A DNA stretch of 64,000 nt from Nannobrachium achirus (lineage: Eukaryota > Chordata > Actinopteri > Myctophiformes > Myctophidae), in contig OY997657.1 of NCBI GenBank assembly GCA_963921795.1, positions 30,827,543 through 30,891,542 on the forward strand, read 5' to 3'. Below are positions 1-15,000 of this stretch, piece after piece (position 1 is the first letter of the stretch; the number at the start of each line of letters is the position of its first letter). The notes beneath the pieces are model-generated. The model was not told the DNA's origin. It did not search any database and worked only from the letters and a program-made list of their open reading frames with translations. A program made the position numbers and the translations under genes.

Positions 1-3000
1 GCCGAAAGAGCTGGAGGAACAGCCACAAGCAGAAGAGATGGTGGAGGAGGAGAGAGTGGAGGTTGAAAAAGAGCAGTTGGTGGCAGAGGAGGAGAAGGAG
101 AAGGAGGAAAAGGTTAAAGAAGAGGAGGGCGTTGAAGAGGAGGAGGAAGAAGAGTTGATAAAACCAGAAGATATGGCTGAAGAGGAGTCAGTAGAGGAGG
201 TGGAAGAGGAAGAGGGGATGAAAAAGGACATGGCTACCACAGGAGAAGCGAAGGAAGAAGGGGAGAAGGATGAAGATGACCTTTCTAGCAAACTTGCTGA
301 AGCCATTGATAGAGATCATACTGAAGGAGGAAAACATGCTCATGATGAAGAGGAGGAGGAGGCCAAGCATCTTATTGGAGGTGTCGGTGACGAGGAGGAG
401 GAGAAGCACAGCGATTTCGAGGTCAAAGAGACGGAAGCTGATGCCGTCACTGCCATCAAAGAAGATGTCAAGGTCAGAGATGATGATGATCAACAACTTT
501 ATAGTGATGATGAAGAAGACGAAGAACAAGACAAGGTTGATGGCACTGATGTCAAAGATCTAGAAGCTCAAGATGCAGTAATGGAAAGAGATCAGGCTCT
601 GGCTGCAGAGAAGGAAGAAGGAGAAATAGCCAAAGAGAAGATAGAGGAGGCTATGATGGAAGAAGAGAAGCCAGCGGAGAAAATGGAGAAGGAGGATGGC
701 CTAAAAAAGCAGAGCAGTGTCCAGCAACTTGATCTTGAAATCCTGACAACTGAAAAGCTTGACCATGTTGATTTCATCTCTGAGACTGATGAGGAAGAAC
801 TGACAACCATACCTTATGTTTCTGATGAAGATGATGAATACTCTGAAATCTTTGACGATGATGATGATAAAAACAACAACAACAATGAGAGCCGCAGAAC
901 TGAATCAAGGGGACGAAGGAAGGTTCGGATACCCGTTCAGATAGGAACTAGGGCCAGCCTCAAAGAGGAAGATCACCTCATGAACAAAGATGACCAAGAC
1001 ATTCAGCTAGAGAAAGGTACCGGTATATAATTGACAGTCCATATTCCATGTTTCATCATTTTTTCCATTGTCATATTGAATGGATTTGAATGACGTGTGT
1101 TAATAATCTGAGTATGCATGCCTTTTTTATCATCCATTGTTAAAATTGGTTTCTAAGGATCTGTGGCCTGCATAATATGCATACCGTAAATCACCAATTA
1201 GTAGCCCGGGCGTTTATTTCGCAAAATGGGGTCGGACCCCGGGCGCTTAAAAGGGACCAGGCGGCTATTGGTAACAGGCTTTTATTTATTTTGGCACTGG
1301 CCAGTACTGGGCCATTATTTGGTAAATTTTTCTTTCTCAAACTATATAATAGTAATAATAATCAAAATGTTATAATAAATGTTATAATTATAATTATTAT
1401 TATTATTTTAATTGTTATGAACACCCAGAAAATAGCACATTGCGATCTATTAGACCAAACCTCATTTAAAAAATATCTAGAGTGTATGAAAGCCTTTTAA
1501 AACATATATACTATTATTTATACTAAGGGAATCTTTCTCCAAAATAATCAATTACCGCATAGACGCATCTAGGTCTGTAGTCAACGAGTTAACGACCCAA
1601 TTAGCGCAGAAGTCCTGCAGCTGGTGCTGGACTGGACTCGCTGGGCTGAACACTGAACAGCTCCACTATCCTGACATTAAAATATTATGGTATTGCATTA
1701 TGATTAAGCCTTCTGCATTCCCCTTGAACCTCAAAATAATGGATTACTTCTTCAAAATGCGGACTGGATAAAAAGAGGCATCAACAGTAAGTAATGAGTT
1801 ATTCTTTATTGTCTTTATTGGCCAGTCTTTCTCCATCACAACGTTTTGCCATTAAAGTAGGCCTACTCACGCAAACCTTGCATTGTAGCAACGTTTTAGA
1901 CAGTAATGAATGATGGTCAGTGCGCAGAGAGCAGCAGACTCCTTTTTTCCTCTCTCTTTTTTTGGTATCCTTTGGCAATCTGTTCCCCCGAGTGCGTCCT
2001 GCGCGCCATGGTAGCGCAGAACTGGGCTGGGCAGTGGGCACCATACATTTGGCTTGGAGTTAGAAGTGTCTGTCCACAGGGCTGTGAGCTTGTAGATTTG
2101 CTGTTTTAAGCGCACTACCGTCATGATGCAACATATGACCCGTAGCAACGCACAGCGAGTGCGGTGCGTTGCGACGTGCTGTCACAGCACTGCTGTGAGC
2201 TTGTAGATTTGCTGTTTTCAGCGCACCACTGCCATGCAACATAAATGACCAGTTAAGTTAAATAAATAGCAAATAATACCAAACAACCAAACAAATAATA
2301 GCCCGGGCTCTTACATAAAACCTAATAGGGATAATATTAATTGCAAATAACGGCCCAGGCGCTTATACAAACCTTGCGCTTATTTGAAACAGGCGTTTAT
2401 TGCGCAAAATGGGGTCAGACCCCCGGCGGATATATGGAACCCGGCGGCAGTTTGCCACCGGGCGATTAATTGGTGATTTACGGTATATTCATTTTTATAC
2501 TGTATATTATACAGTATATGCAATTCATTTAACTGTTCACTTGTGGATAATCTTGAAAGAAATGAATTGGACATCACAGGAAGATTTAACACTAAACTTA
2601 ATGATTGACACATTGTGGTTATATAGGCTAGAGACTTGTCTTGTCTTGGCCAATTTTATTTTTATGAGGTGAAACTCGTCCTGTCTTTGGTGAGAAAAGC
2701 TAAGAGGAAACAAGATCTCAGCACATTATGTGGCATTGTGTTCGCCCTAAACACATGCTATCTTCTTTAGGAGAGCTGTAATCTCATTCAGTTTATTAAT
2801 CCACAGTTAAATTGTAAGTCCTTCTCTTGAAACATTTTGGCCTTTTCCAGTTTACTTGCAGCTTATACTCAACAAGATACTGTTGATAGATGCAAGTCAA
2901 GACAACTAACAATGAGCATTCTGATGATACTGCATCAATAATGCACACATATGAACACATAATGTGCACACTATATTTCAACGATCCAGTAAAGACTATT

Positions 3001-6000
3001 GCTGACATTCAATGGGGCCTTCACTTCAACTATTGGCAACATAGGCCTATTTGGGCCATTTGTGCAGATGGCAGCTGGAAGAAGCTGTCGCAGTGCCAGC
3101 ACAACTTGCATAGTGGCATGGAAACGTCTCTGAAGGATTTTGGAATCAACATGTATACATAGTACACACAACTGTACTTTTGAGGCCTTCGCAGTGAATG
3201 TTTTGGCAGGGGATGGGGTGGTTTATAATGAATAACTAACAGGGTGGTTTTGATGAATAACAAATATATGTTTGCATTAATTGAGTGTTATACAGTTATT
3301 TATAAGTATAATATTAATTTATTGTGTCTATTTGTGGTATATGTTTCTATTTGTCTGTAACGCTTCAGCATGCATGTCGTTATACATGTTATCTATGTAC
3401 ATACTGTGTGTGTTGTGTGTATGTAGTAATAGTCAAAATCCCAAAACTATCTATGCCATACTGTATAGTTCTCAAAGACGGAAAGGAGAATCAAGTACAA
3501 CACCAAGAGGTTAAAGATTCCCTTATTAAAGGTATTACTTTACAGCTCCTGTTTGCCACTTAACCAATTGTGGTAACAGTATGGTACAGTATATCCATAA
3601 TTTCAAAGTAATTAATTTGTTTTGGTGTATTCATTTCAAATTTAGCTGAGGGTTTATTTTCATTATCGTCTATTACAGATGTCAAGGCCACAGAAGATAA
3701 AAAAGAGAAAAAGGAGGACAGGCTGAAGTCTGAGAAAATGGCAGCTAAGCAGCATGAGGAAAAGCCAGAACCCAAAGGTAAGGCTTGGCTATCAAATGAA
3801 TGCATGACACATTACATATCAATTGGCATTGGTTATACATGTTTCACATTTCATTAACTGAAGAAAAAAATAGATCATCCCACTGTCTTATTGCTTCCCA
3901 AATAATTTGATTAACCAAGCGGTATAAAATATACAATTATTACAATTATTTGTACAATTATTTGGGGACCATTAAGACAGTGTGCGGATTCTTTTTTTCT
4001 TCAGTTTTCCATTTTTGATCCATCACCCGTCGCAATATTGTGAATGTGCGTGTATCTACCGACCGCTTCACATTTCATTAACAACATGAATGTCGAGACA
4101 TTCCCATGACAGAATGTGCAGTTATTTACTGTTCCAGACCATTACTGTTTATAACTTAATGGATATGGCACAGTACAAATGATATGCATTCATATGCAGT
4201 ATGTGACTTCCAGTGCTCATGTCAGTAAAGATGGATTGTTACACTGATATGATTGCATCTAACTGGATTATTGTGCTTACAAACATGAGTACATCCATGA
4301 CTCAGTCAAACCTCACAATACTGCATCTCATTAAGCTCAATGAAATATCTATTATAAATTGTAATAGAAAATGTAATAGTAAAGTATTCATCTACCACCC
4401 TAAAAGTTTGATCCTATATATAATCTATTATATTAGTTGTTTGTATATCTCTGTTGAGCATTTTGCAAACCATTTTCAGATTAGACAAAAATAAAGGTCT
4501 TGATTACTATTTTTACATCAACACGTATAGCCTAATTGGCAGTTTAAGAAACCTGAAAATATATAAAAGATATATTTTCAGGCACAAAGAATTGCTAATT
4601 TGTGATTGTATTTAGAAGAACCAAAGCCATCCAAAGAGGAAAAAGAAACACCAAAGCCTCCTAAAGAGAAACAGGTGAAGGAGCCTTCTGAAGAGGAAAA
4701 GGTAGACACGAAACCAACTGAAGAAGAGAAAGAGTCTCCAAAAGAACCTTCTGTAGAGGACAAAGAGACAGGGAAGCCTCCACGTGACGAAGTACCATCA
4801 AAGCCATCAAAAGCAGAAAAGGAATTAAAGGAGTTTTCTATAGAAGTAAAGGAACCAACAAAGCCTGTTGAAGAGGTTAAAGAGGCCAAGAAACCACACA
4901 AAGTTGAGGAGGAACCACCAAAACCACCTAAAGAGAAAGAAGTCAAAATGCCTCCTAAGGAAGAGAAAGAACCATCCAAGCCTTCTAAATTAGTAGAAAA
5001 AGAACCAGTGACCCCTCCTAAAAAAGGCAAAGAACCATCGAAACCTCTAAAAGAGAAAGAGCTAACAAAGCCCCCAAAAGAAGATACAAAACCAACCAAG
5101 CCTCTCAAAGAAGAGAAAGAACCAGAAAAGCCTCCAAAACAAGTGAAAGAACCAACTAAATCACTTAAAGAGGAAGAAAAAGTCAAAACGTCTCTGAAAG
5201 AAGAGAAAGAAACAATAAAGCCTTCTAAAGAGGAAAGAGAACCAACAAAGCCTCTTAAGGAAGAGAAAGAGGCGAAGAAGCCTCTGAAAGAAAAGAAGGA
5301 ACCATCAAAGCCTCTTAAAGAAGAGAAAGAACTGAAGAAGCCTCCTAAAGAAGAGAAGGAACCAGAAAAAACACCTCAAGAGAAGGAAGAAGTCAAAAAG
5401 ACTCCCAAAGAAGAAAAAGAACCAGTAAAGCGTTCCAAAGAGAAAGAACCAACAAAGTCTCCTAAAGAAGAGGAAGAGTTGAAGAAGCCTCCCAAAGAAG
5501 AGAAGGAACCATTAAAGCCTCTAAAAGAGGAGATAGAACCAACAAGACCTCCAAAAGAAGAGAAAGATGATGCACCACCTAAAGAAAAGGAAAGAGAACC
5601 AACAAAGCCTCTTAAGGAAGAGAAAGTGGTGAAGAAGCCTTTGAAAGAAAAGAAGGAACCATCAAAGCCTCTTAAAGAAAAGATAGAAGTGAAGAAGCCT
5701 CCTAAAGAAGAGAAGGAACCAGCAAAACCACCTCAAGAGAAGGAAGAAGTCAAAAAGCCTCTTAAAGAGAAAGAACCAACAAAGTCTCCTAAAGAAGAGA
5801 AAGAGGTGAAGAAGCCTCCCAAAGAAGAGAAGGAACCATTAAAGCCTCCAAAAGAAAAGAAAGGGGAAGAACCAGCAAAACTACCTAAAGAGAAGGAAGA
5901 AATCAAAAAGCCTCCAAAAGACCAAAAGGAACCACCTAAACCTTCTAAAGAGAAAAAAGAATCACCATCAAAGCCTCTTAAAGAGGTAAAAGAACCCACA

Positions 6001-9000
6001 AAGCCTCCAAAAGAAGAGAAAGAACCAGCAAAACCACCTAAAGAGAAGGAAGAAGTAAAAAAGACGCCCAAAAAAGAAAAAGAACCATTACAGCCTTCTA
6101 AAGAGAAAGAACCACCAAAGCCTTTTAAAGAAGATAAAGAAGTGAAGAAGCCTCCCAAAGAAGAGAAGGAACCATCAAAGCCTCCTAAAGAGGAGAAAAT
6201 GCCAACAACGCCTCTAAAAGAAGAGAAGGAACCAGTAAAACCTAAAGTGAAAGAACCAACAGAGCTTAAAGAGAAAGAGGTGAGAAAGCCTCTTAAGGAA
6301 GTGAAGGAACCACCAAAGCCCCCAAAAGAAGAAAAAGAACCAATAAAGCCTCCTAAAGAAGAGAAAGAGGAGAAGAAGCCTCCTAAACATGAGAAGGAAA
6401 CACCAAAGCCACTTGAAGAGGAAGTCAAAAAGCTTATCATCAAACCTCCTAAAAAGGAAAAAGAACCAAAGAGGCCCTCTGAAGAGGAAGAAATGAAGAA
6501 ACCACCCAAAGAAGAGAGGGAACCAACAAAGCCACTTAAACCCTCCAAAGAAGAAAAAGAGGCAGAACCATTAGAGAAAGAACTGAAGGAAAAGGATGAC
6601 AAGCTGAAGAAGGAAGACACTGTTGACATTAAAGAAAAAGGTTTCCTGCTAGATAAATAACCTGCTGAGCTCCACCAGCTGTGCATCTATATGTTGTGAA
6701 CTTACAGTATATGTCAACTCTGTGAAGGGTTTCATTCCAAAATGGTGCCCAAAATATAGTACAAATTGTTTTAGCCACAAACAATATCATAGTTGTCCAC
6801 AGTACGTCACCTCAAACTATTTCATTGGAAGGAGCCATTTCTTTTTAAATGGAGGCATTCTCATTTTGGAACAAATCACTTCATTTTCAAGCCATGTAGT
6901 TTCATGTATGCAATTTATTTCCAATAACCTTGGAAGTGACAAATTGACTACATGCATCTATATTACAGGATAACAAACTATTAAATGTGCAAATGCATTC
7001 TGGAGCATCAAAACAGAAGTTTTCAACAACAAATTTAATAAAATGATTGAACTATTCTTCACATTTATGTTGTGTTAGAATGCTCTATAAAGCATCTGTT
7101 TACTTTTAATGCTTCATTAAAAGATTCATTTTATACTTGTCCTATTGTCAAGCTTTGCCATAACACACTGATCTTACTGAACAGTTGCATTGCAATGTGG
7201 TGATACTGATGTTAATTCAAGTCATACACAAATTACTATTGTTGTTTGGTTTGATATTTCTTCTTTCATTTTTCTAGAAGAACCCAAAAAGGAGCTTAAA
7301 GAGGAAAAACAGAGAGAAAAGGAAGAGGTTAAACCTCAAAAGAAAAAACACACCATAGGTACCAAAATATGTATTTTAATGTAATAAAATAAACAATAAA
7401 AAACATTAGCCATGCAAACACTTTACTGACAATACTGTATCAATGTGTTTAGCAGAGGAACCCAAAAAGGAGAGAGGTCTTAAGAAGCTTCCCAAGGAGG
7501 AGAAAGAGCCCACAAAGGCTGAAGAGGCTAAAAAGATAGGTAGGCCTGTCAAAAGAAGCCTTTTGTATTTACCTGTGAAAGACGTGCTACCAGTTTTATG
7601 TTGACATTCTGTACATTTTCAGACAAGCAATGATCTATCACTGGGTTTTGAATGGGTTAGAAGGGTGTACAGTCATGTGATGCATTTGTGTCCTTTCAGT
7701 ACAACTCTTCCATATTTACTTCTGTTTTAATGTCACCTTCTTTGAGTGTGTTTGTGTCATTTGAAGGAGAATAAGAAGTGTAAACTTCGTAGTCATAATA
7801 TTAGAATGTTATTCACTTATCCTTAAAAGCTGAGGAGGAACCCAAAAAGATGGTGAAAAAGGATGAAGCAAAGAAGCAAAAACCACTAAAGAAGGCTGAA
7901 ATCGTGAAGAAGCCAGGTAAAATAAAATAAATATATAATTGAATATTTATTTGAATATTTTTCTGATTGCACAAAATGTATTGGAATTATTATACTGGTA
8001 ATTTTGAAACAGATGACAAAACATAAAAGCCACTAACAAAAAAAAAGGGTTTAATAATTTCTTAATTTCCTTTGTTTCAGACGATGTACCAAAGAAGCCT
8101 GACACGGTGGTTAAAGTTGAGGTTGTTTCTGTCCTGAAAAAGCCTCATCTTAATGTCACAAAAGCAGGTTAGATAACCCGGGAAATATTTATCAAATCAC
8201 AATGCCTTAAAGTTACATGCCTATTATTAATATTATTTATTTATTTAACCTTTAAAAATGCAAATATCACTTAAACAACAAACTACTGAGATGGTGACTG
8301 TAGGTTTGGAAAATGTCATGGAACAATAACATTCTTTAAAATGTGCCCATTCTGTTTGTCTTTACAGTGGAAGCCAAAAAGAAACATGTGGAAGAAGAGG
8401 TGAAGAAAGAAAAGAAAATTGAGCTTCCTGAGAAAAAAACAACGATCAAAAAAGCAGGTCAGGGTAACTTAGAAATGTAAAGACCTCTGACATAATGCAA
8501 GCAAAGACTTAAAGTTCAGTTTCATTGGCAAGGGAATTCATTGATTTAACAATGCTGTATTTTTATTTTAGAGCCTCCCAAGGAGGTGAAAGCTGTAAAG
8601 AAAGAAGCTATTGCTGTCCTGAAAAAGACACATCTTAACATTACAAAAACAGGTAAAAGAAAAAATACATCTTTACAGTAGGGCTAGGCAAATAACCGAA
8701 AACATATCAAAACCGACATACCATTGACTTAATCTTGCACATACCTGTATAGCTTAATCAAATATTTGAGAAGCAAGTTTGAGAAGCAAACATGAAAAAG
8801 TTCGAATAGATTTTAATAATTGACTAAACCGATGAATGTATTTTTTTCTTCCTCTTTGTGTAGAGGAAAAGCCAATAGAGGACAAAACTTTCAAACAAGA
8901 AAAAGAAGTAAAGAAGTCTTCAAAAGAAAGGAAAGAACCAACAAAGCCTTCTAAAGATGAGATAGAACCAAAGAAACCTTCCAAGGTTGAAAAAGAAGTC

Positions 9001-12000
9001 AAACCTTCAAAAGAGGTAAAAGAAGTAAAGAAACCTTCCAAAGACGAGAAAGAACCAACAAAGCCTTCGAAGGAAGTTAAAGAACCAAAGGAACCTCTTA
9101 AAGAAGAGAAGGAATTAGAGAAGCTTTCCAAGACAGCAAAAGAAGAAAAGAAGCCTTCTAAAAAGGAGGAAGTGAAGAAACATGACAAGGAAGATAAGGA
9201 GCTTCCTAAACAGGAGAAAGAAGACAAAAAGCCTCCAAAAGATGAAAAACAACCAGCAAAGCCTTCCAGGGTTGAAATAGAAGGAAAGAAGACCTCTAAA
9301 GAGGAGAAAGAACCAACAAAGCTGTCTAAGGATGAAAAAGAACCAAAGCGATATCCTAAGGAAGTGAAAGAACCGGTTTTAAAAGAAGTAACAAAGCTTT
9401 CTAAAGAGAAAGAAGTGAAAAAACCCTCCAAAGAAGAGAAGGAACCTACAACGCTGTCTAAGGAACCCCAAGAACCAAAGGTGTCTCTTAAAGAAGGGAA
9501 AGAACCAGCAAAGCCTTCCACAAAGGTTGACATAGATGCAAAGAAGCCTTCTAAAGAGGATAAAGAAGTAAAGAAACAATTGAAAGTAGAGAAGGAACCA
9601 ATGAAGCCTTCTAAGGAAGAAAGAAAACCAAAGGCATCTCCTCAAGAAGAGAAAGAACCAGATAAGACTTCCAAGGTTGTACAAGAAATAACAAAGCCTT
9701 CTAAGGAGAAAGAGGTAAAGAAACCTGTCAAAGAAGAGATGGTACCAGCAATGCCATCTCAAGAAAAGAAAGAAGGAAAAACACCTAAAACAGAGGAGGA
9801 AGAACACAAGAAGCCTTCAAAAGAAGTAAAGCCTTCCAAAGAAAAGGAACAGACAACAAAGCCTTCTAAGGTAGATGCAGAACCAAAGGAACCTCCTAAG
9901 GAAGAGAAAGAGCAAGAGAAACCTTCCAAGGTAGTCAAAGTAGTAACAAAGACTCCTAAAGAGAAAGAAGTCAAGAAACATCCCAAAGAAGAGAAGGAAC
10001 CAACAGAGACACCTAAGGAAGAGAAAGAAGAGAAAAAGCCTGTAAAAGAAGCAAAGGAACCAAAGAAGGCCTCTAAAGAGAAGAAAGAGCCAACAAAGCC
10101 TCCCAAAGTAGCGGAGAAAGAGCTAGAGAAGCCTTCCGAGGTTGAAAAAGAAGTGAAAAAGGAAGATGAACCTCTGAAGAGGAAAGAACCATCACCGCCT
10201 CCTAAAGAGAAAGAAGTGAAAGAACCAAAAACTGAACCACTGAAGAAGAAAGACACCAAGACAGGTATTTCGGCATTGTTTAATAAACTACTATACAATA
10301 TATCATACTTTGTAACTGTATTCAATAAATGCTGCAAGTACATTATTTAGAATTTAATTTTATTAATAGAATAGAAATAGAATAGAATACAACGTTCCCA
10401 GTACTTGCTTGTGTCATTTTTGTGCCTTACTGTACCAGGTGATGCTTACATTTCTGACGAATTAAGTCTCCAAAAAAGTATTGATGAGGGGGAACAGGTG
10501 ACAGAGGCAGTTATGCATAGGAATGTAATCCAAAAGGAAGGCATATAAATTGAAGAACCAAGGTTCATAGGGGTCATTTGCATTCTCAAACAGGTGATGG
10601 TCTATCACTGGGTTTTTAATGGGTTAGCAGGGTGTACTGTACAGTCATGTACCTTCATGTCCTGTCAGTACAACTCTTCCATTTTAATCTACTGCTGTTT
10701 TAATGCCACCTTCTTTAAGTGCGTTGGTTGTGTTTGTGTCATTTGAATGAGAATGAGAAATTAGTAAAGTCATAATATTAGAATATTATATTCCCTTATC
10801 CCTAAAAGCTGAGGAGGAATCCAAAAAGAAGACGGTCAAAAAGGATGAAGCAAAGCAAAAACCACTAAGGAAGGCTGAAATCGTGAAGAAACCAGGTAAC
10901 ATAAAATGAAACAAATCAATCTATAATTGAATATTTATTCAACCTTTTCTCATTTCTTTGGGATCATTATACTCGTAATTTAAAAAAACAGATGACCGAA
11001 AACTTAAAATCCACTGTTATAAATTCATTTTGTTTTTTGTTTTGGTTTCAGTCGATGCACCAAAGAAGCCGGACACGGTGGTTAAAGTTGAGGTTGTCTC
11101 TGTCCTGAAGAAGCCCCATCTTAATGTCACAAAAGCAGGTTAGATATTAAAAAAAATCTAAATAGTTATCAAATCACAATGCTAGTTTCCGTATATTTAT
11201 TCATATGCATACTTATTCATATATTATTTTAAATTATTATTTTTTTCCCCACAAGGTGATAATGATGGGTATTCCTGAGTAAACCTTAAGTTATATATGT
11301 CAGTGTTATTAATTTCATTTATTTAACCTTTAGAGAAGGAATATTATAGTGAATCCAATCCAACTTGAAATACCACTTAAACAACAACTACTGAGATGGT
11401 GACTGTAGGTTTGCCATTTTGAAAAATTCATGGAACAATAGTCGTTAAAATGAGTCCATTCTGTTTGTCTTTACAGTTGAAGCCAAAAAGAAACATGTGG
11501 AAGAGGTGAAGAAAGAAAAGAAAATTGAGCTTCCTGAGAAAAAAACAACCGTCAAAAAAGAAGGTCAGTGTAATGCAAGCAAAGACTTTGTTGTAGTTTA
11601 ATTGGCAAGGGATGTTACTTTTTTTCCTAACAAAACAGGAGGAAGTCATGGATTTAACAATGCTGTATTTTTGTTTTAGAGCCTCTGAAGGAGGTGAAAG
11701 CTGAAAAGAAAGAAGCTGTTACAGTTCTGAAAAAGATGCATCTTAACGTTACAAAAACAGGTAAGAGGAAAATATATATTTGCAGTAGGGCTGGGCAATT
11801 AAAGGAAAATATATCGAAACTAACATTTAGAACATACAAACACTGGTTATCATGAGACTGACACAATATGTCCATACACTATATGGGAATTCCCAGATTT
11901 GGGCTTAATATTGATGACATTAGGGATCTTGGCCATACACTGTATGGAGCGTGACATGAGGCGTAACAGACCATATATGGGAATTCCCAGATATTGATGA

Positions 12001-12055
12001 TATCATGGATCTTGGCCATATATGGTGCATGACATGAGGCGTGACGCACATACGG

Positions 12056-12086
<31 letters not shown>

Positions 12087-15000
12087 TGATCTTCAGGTTT
12101 TCAAAAATAGTGACAATTGCTGATACAAGCTCACACCGTTTGTTTGCTTTCGGTCTGGCGGAGACTATAATTTGACAATGCCATATATACATTATTTACA
12201 TTGTAAATTCTACAAAGTAATAGATACCAATAGCTTGTATTTTTGTTTGTCAGATCTTGTTAAAAAGTCTACCATGTAATTTAATATTCCAGATGATTAT
12301 GTGTTGAGCATTTTGTTTTCTCACCAGAAGCAGCAGAGGCTCCAAAGGTTCCTAAGGAGAAAGCTAAACCAGAACCTGCAAAAAAAGGTAATTCCTTGTT
12401 TGAATACGTTTTTAATTATAGGTTTCAATTTATTTCAAGTTGAAATAAATAAGCATTTTCATGCTTTTTTTCAGCGGTAGCAGCTCCAAAGGAGGCCAAA
12501 GAACCCAAGGAGAAAGCTAAACCTGAGCCTGAAAAGAAAGGTGCAGTACTACCAATACAGAAAACACTAACTATTGCTGTCATGTGTTGCTTATATACTG
12601 TATTATCTACTATTTCCCCTTTAGAACCTGAAGTTTCAAAAGAAAAGGCGAAACCTGCACCTGTTAAGAAAGGTAGTACATCCTTTATGATTGTGATATC
12701 ATAAAAAAGAAAGATGATATGTTGCATATGACAATTATCATTATACAGTTATTTTTGTCAAAAGTTCTATTATGGTTAGCAATTTCACAAAAAGTAACTT
12801 TATCATGGCAGAATACCTTTCCTTGAAAACATCATGCATGTTTTCTCCAAAAGGAAAAGCAGATAACTGTAATTTGTAACATTATGGCAATGACATTGCA
12901 CATATCATTTAACAGTGATAAATACACAGCCCATTATGACAATCAAAAACAAAAAATAGTCAATTAAAATCAACAAGAGCAATAGTGAACTAAAACATGA
13001 TAGATAGCAACTAGTCCTTTCAACAAAAGCCACATATTTTTTTCAATTAAATATTTAATTCTCAATCGAATATGTTGTTGTTTTAGTAACTGTGTCTCCA
13101 AAAGAAAAAGCAGTCCCTGTGAAGAAAGGTACAGCATGACAATTTGTATCCATATTTCAAGGGCCAAAAATATGCATATATTGTATATATTCATAGTTTA
13201 AACCTTGAGCGGAAGTAATCATAATGTCATATTTGCTGTAGAACCTGAAGTCACCAAAGAGAAGCTCAAACCAACTCCAGCAAAGAAAGGTAATAAATCT
13301 ATTCAGTCTCAAGTTCACAATTCACTGTACTAGGTTCATTTATAGTGTGTAATAATAAAACTGAAATCAAATGATCTAGTGGTACCAGTGGTGAAGACAA
13401 AACCAACCCCAGTGATAAAAGGTAAGGGCAACTGCATCCCGTAATTTCAAGTCCTTGTTTTACTGAGCATCAGCTGATAATTGATAACATGACAAGAGAT
13501 AATTGATGCCTCAATGAGTGATCATTTCATCTCTTTTCACAGAGGCTGAAGTCTCACCGAAAAATGCTAGTCTAACAAGGGAGAGGGTCAAAGTTGTACC
13601 ACTGAAAAAAGGTATAGTGACGGTGTTTACATTCACATCAATGTACATTTTATTAAGTGGGGTGGTATTCCAGTTATGATTTCTCTCATGTAAGTGTTAC
13701 CATTTCAGGGGATTTAAACCACTGTGTTTCTGGAGGACTTTTGCCAATTAGCTTTACAGATTTATTTCAAGGTAGCTCTGGGTTTATAGTAGTCAACTCC
13801 AAGTGTGTTGAAATGTGACAGGAGCAGTTTGCAGTGTAATTAAATTAAATTTGATACATTTACATCATGTACAATGAGTATGACATAATTCCTAATACAT
13901 ATTGTTTTGTGTATGCTGTTGAATTTAATTTATATTGTACTTTGTACTTCAAATTAATTCTTGCTGGTTATTTACACGAAATCTTTAAATTATTTGATGT
14001 AATTTATTTATAGTTATTTACATTATTTCTGTTTCAGTGCCTGTTTCTCCAAAAGAAAAGGCCAAACCAGCACCTGCCATAAAAGGTCAATACTAAAACA
14101 TAAGTCTGTTAATTCATACATTATGTCATAATTTGTCATTGTCAGACTGATATGATACCGGTAGTCTATACCAGTAAGACTCCCTATTATCTCCACAAAT
14201 AGGCCAAAAGTTTGTTTTACCAAAATCGTCCTGATGGTGGCGCTAGATGGGACAGATGCGTTTTGATTACATGACTGTAGAGATACTGTGCGATTTGTGT
14301 GATTTTAGGGCAAAATCTGTAGGAGCAGTGTCCAAAAATGTGTTGGAAAAAATCGGCTTGAAGGTGGCGCTATATGGGACAGATCCATGTTGATGAGATG
14401 AGTGTAGACATACTGTGTAGCGATTTGCGTGATTTTAGGGCAAAGATTGTAGGAGCAGTGTCCAAAAATGTGTGACGTGTGACGAGTGACGTGACGGAAG
14501 GAAGGAAGGACAGACAGACAGACAGACTGACGGACAGACTGACGGCTGGTGGAGGTTTGGATAGTATGAGAGTGTAAAAGTAACTGCGACCTATGGTCGC
14601 AATAAATACTACTAAAGAAGAATGTGTGTTTGTGTGTATACAAGCGCTTCCATGCTTGACCGAGTGTGTATGTTACTATGTGACTGTCTCTATGTTTGCA
14701 GTATACTCATACGCCTCTAGTCTTATGAGTAGCAATAGCTGCAATACCGCTGGGTGACCAAGCGGCGCAGTTGAGCAGCCTTGACATTAATGGACAACAG
14801 AAGAATTCATATAGTTTAATGGACAACAGAAGAATTCAAATAGTTTAACACTGCTCAAAGGCACTGCTCACTTCTCTGGTGCTTGAAATTATTGTGAAAA
14901 GCTTGTATTGTATGCCTTTCATATTAAGAAAATATTAAGCTTATTAGTGCAGCAGATGGACTGACATCTAATTTCTTTCATGTTTTCAGAGCCTGAGGTT

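Noticed and set aside
2-1016. Start of a gene at ATG 38
   Set aside because: The frame is open to the window edge and triadin needs an N-terminal membrane segment, so the exon most likely begins outside.
4578-10343. Long minus-strand open frames rich in Ser/Phe/Gly opposite the trdn KEKE exons
   Set aside because: They are the complement of Lys/Glu/Pro codon repeats, and the plus strand has consistent splice sites and protein character.
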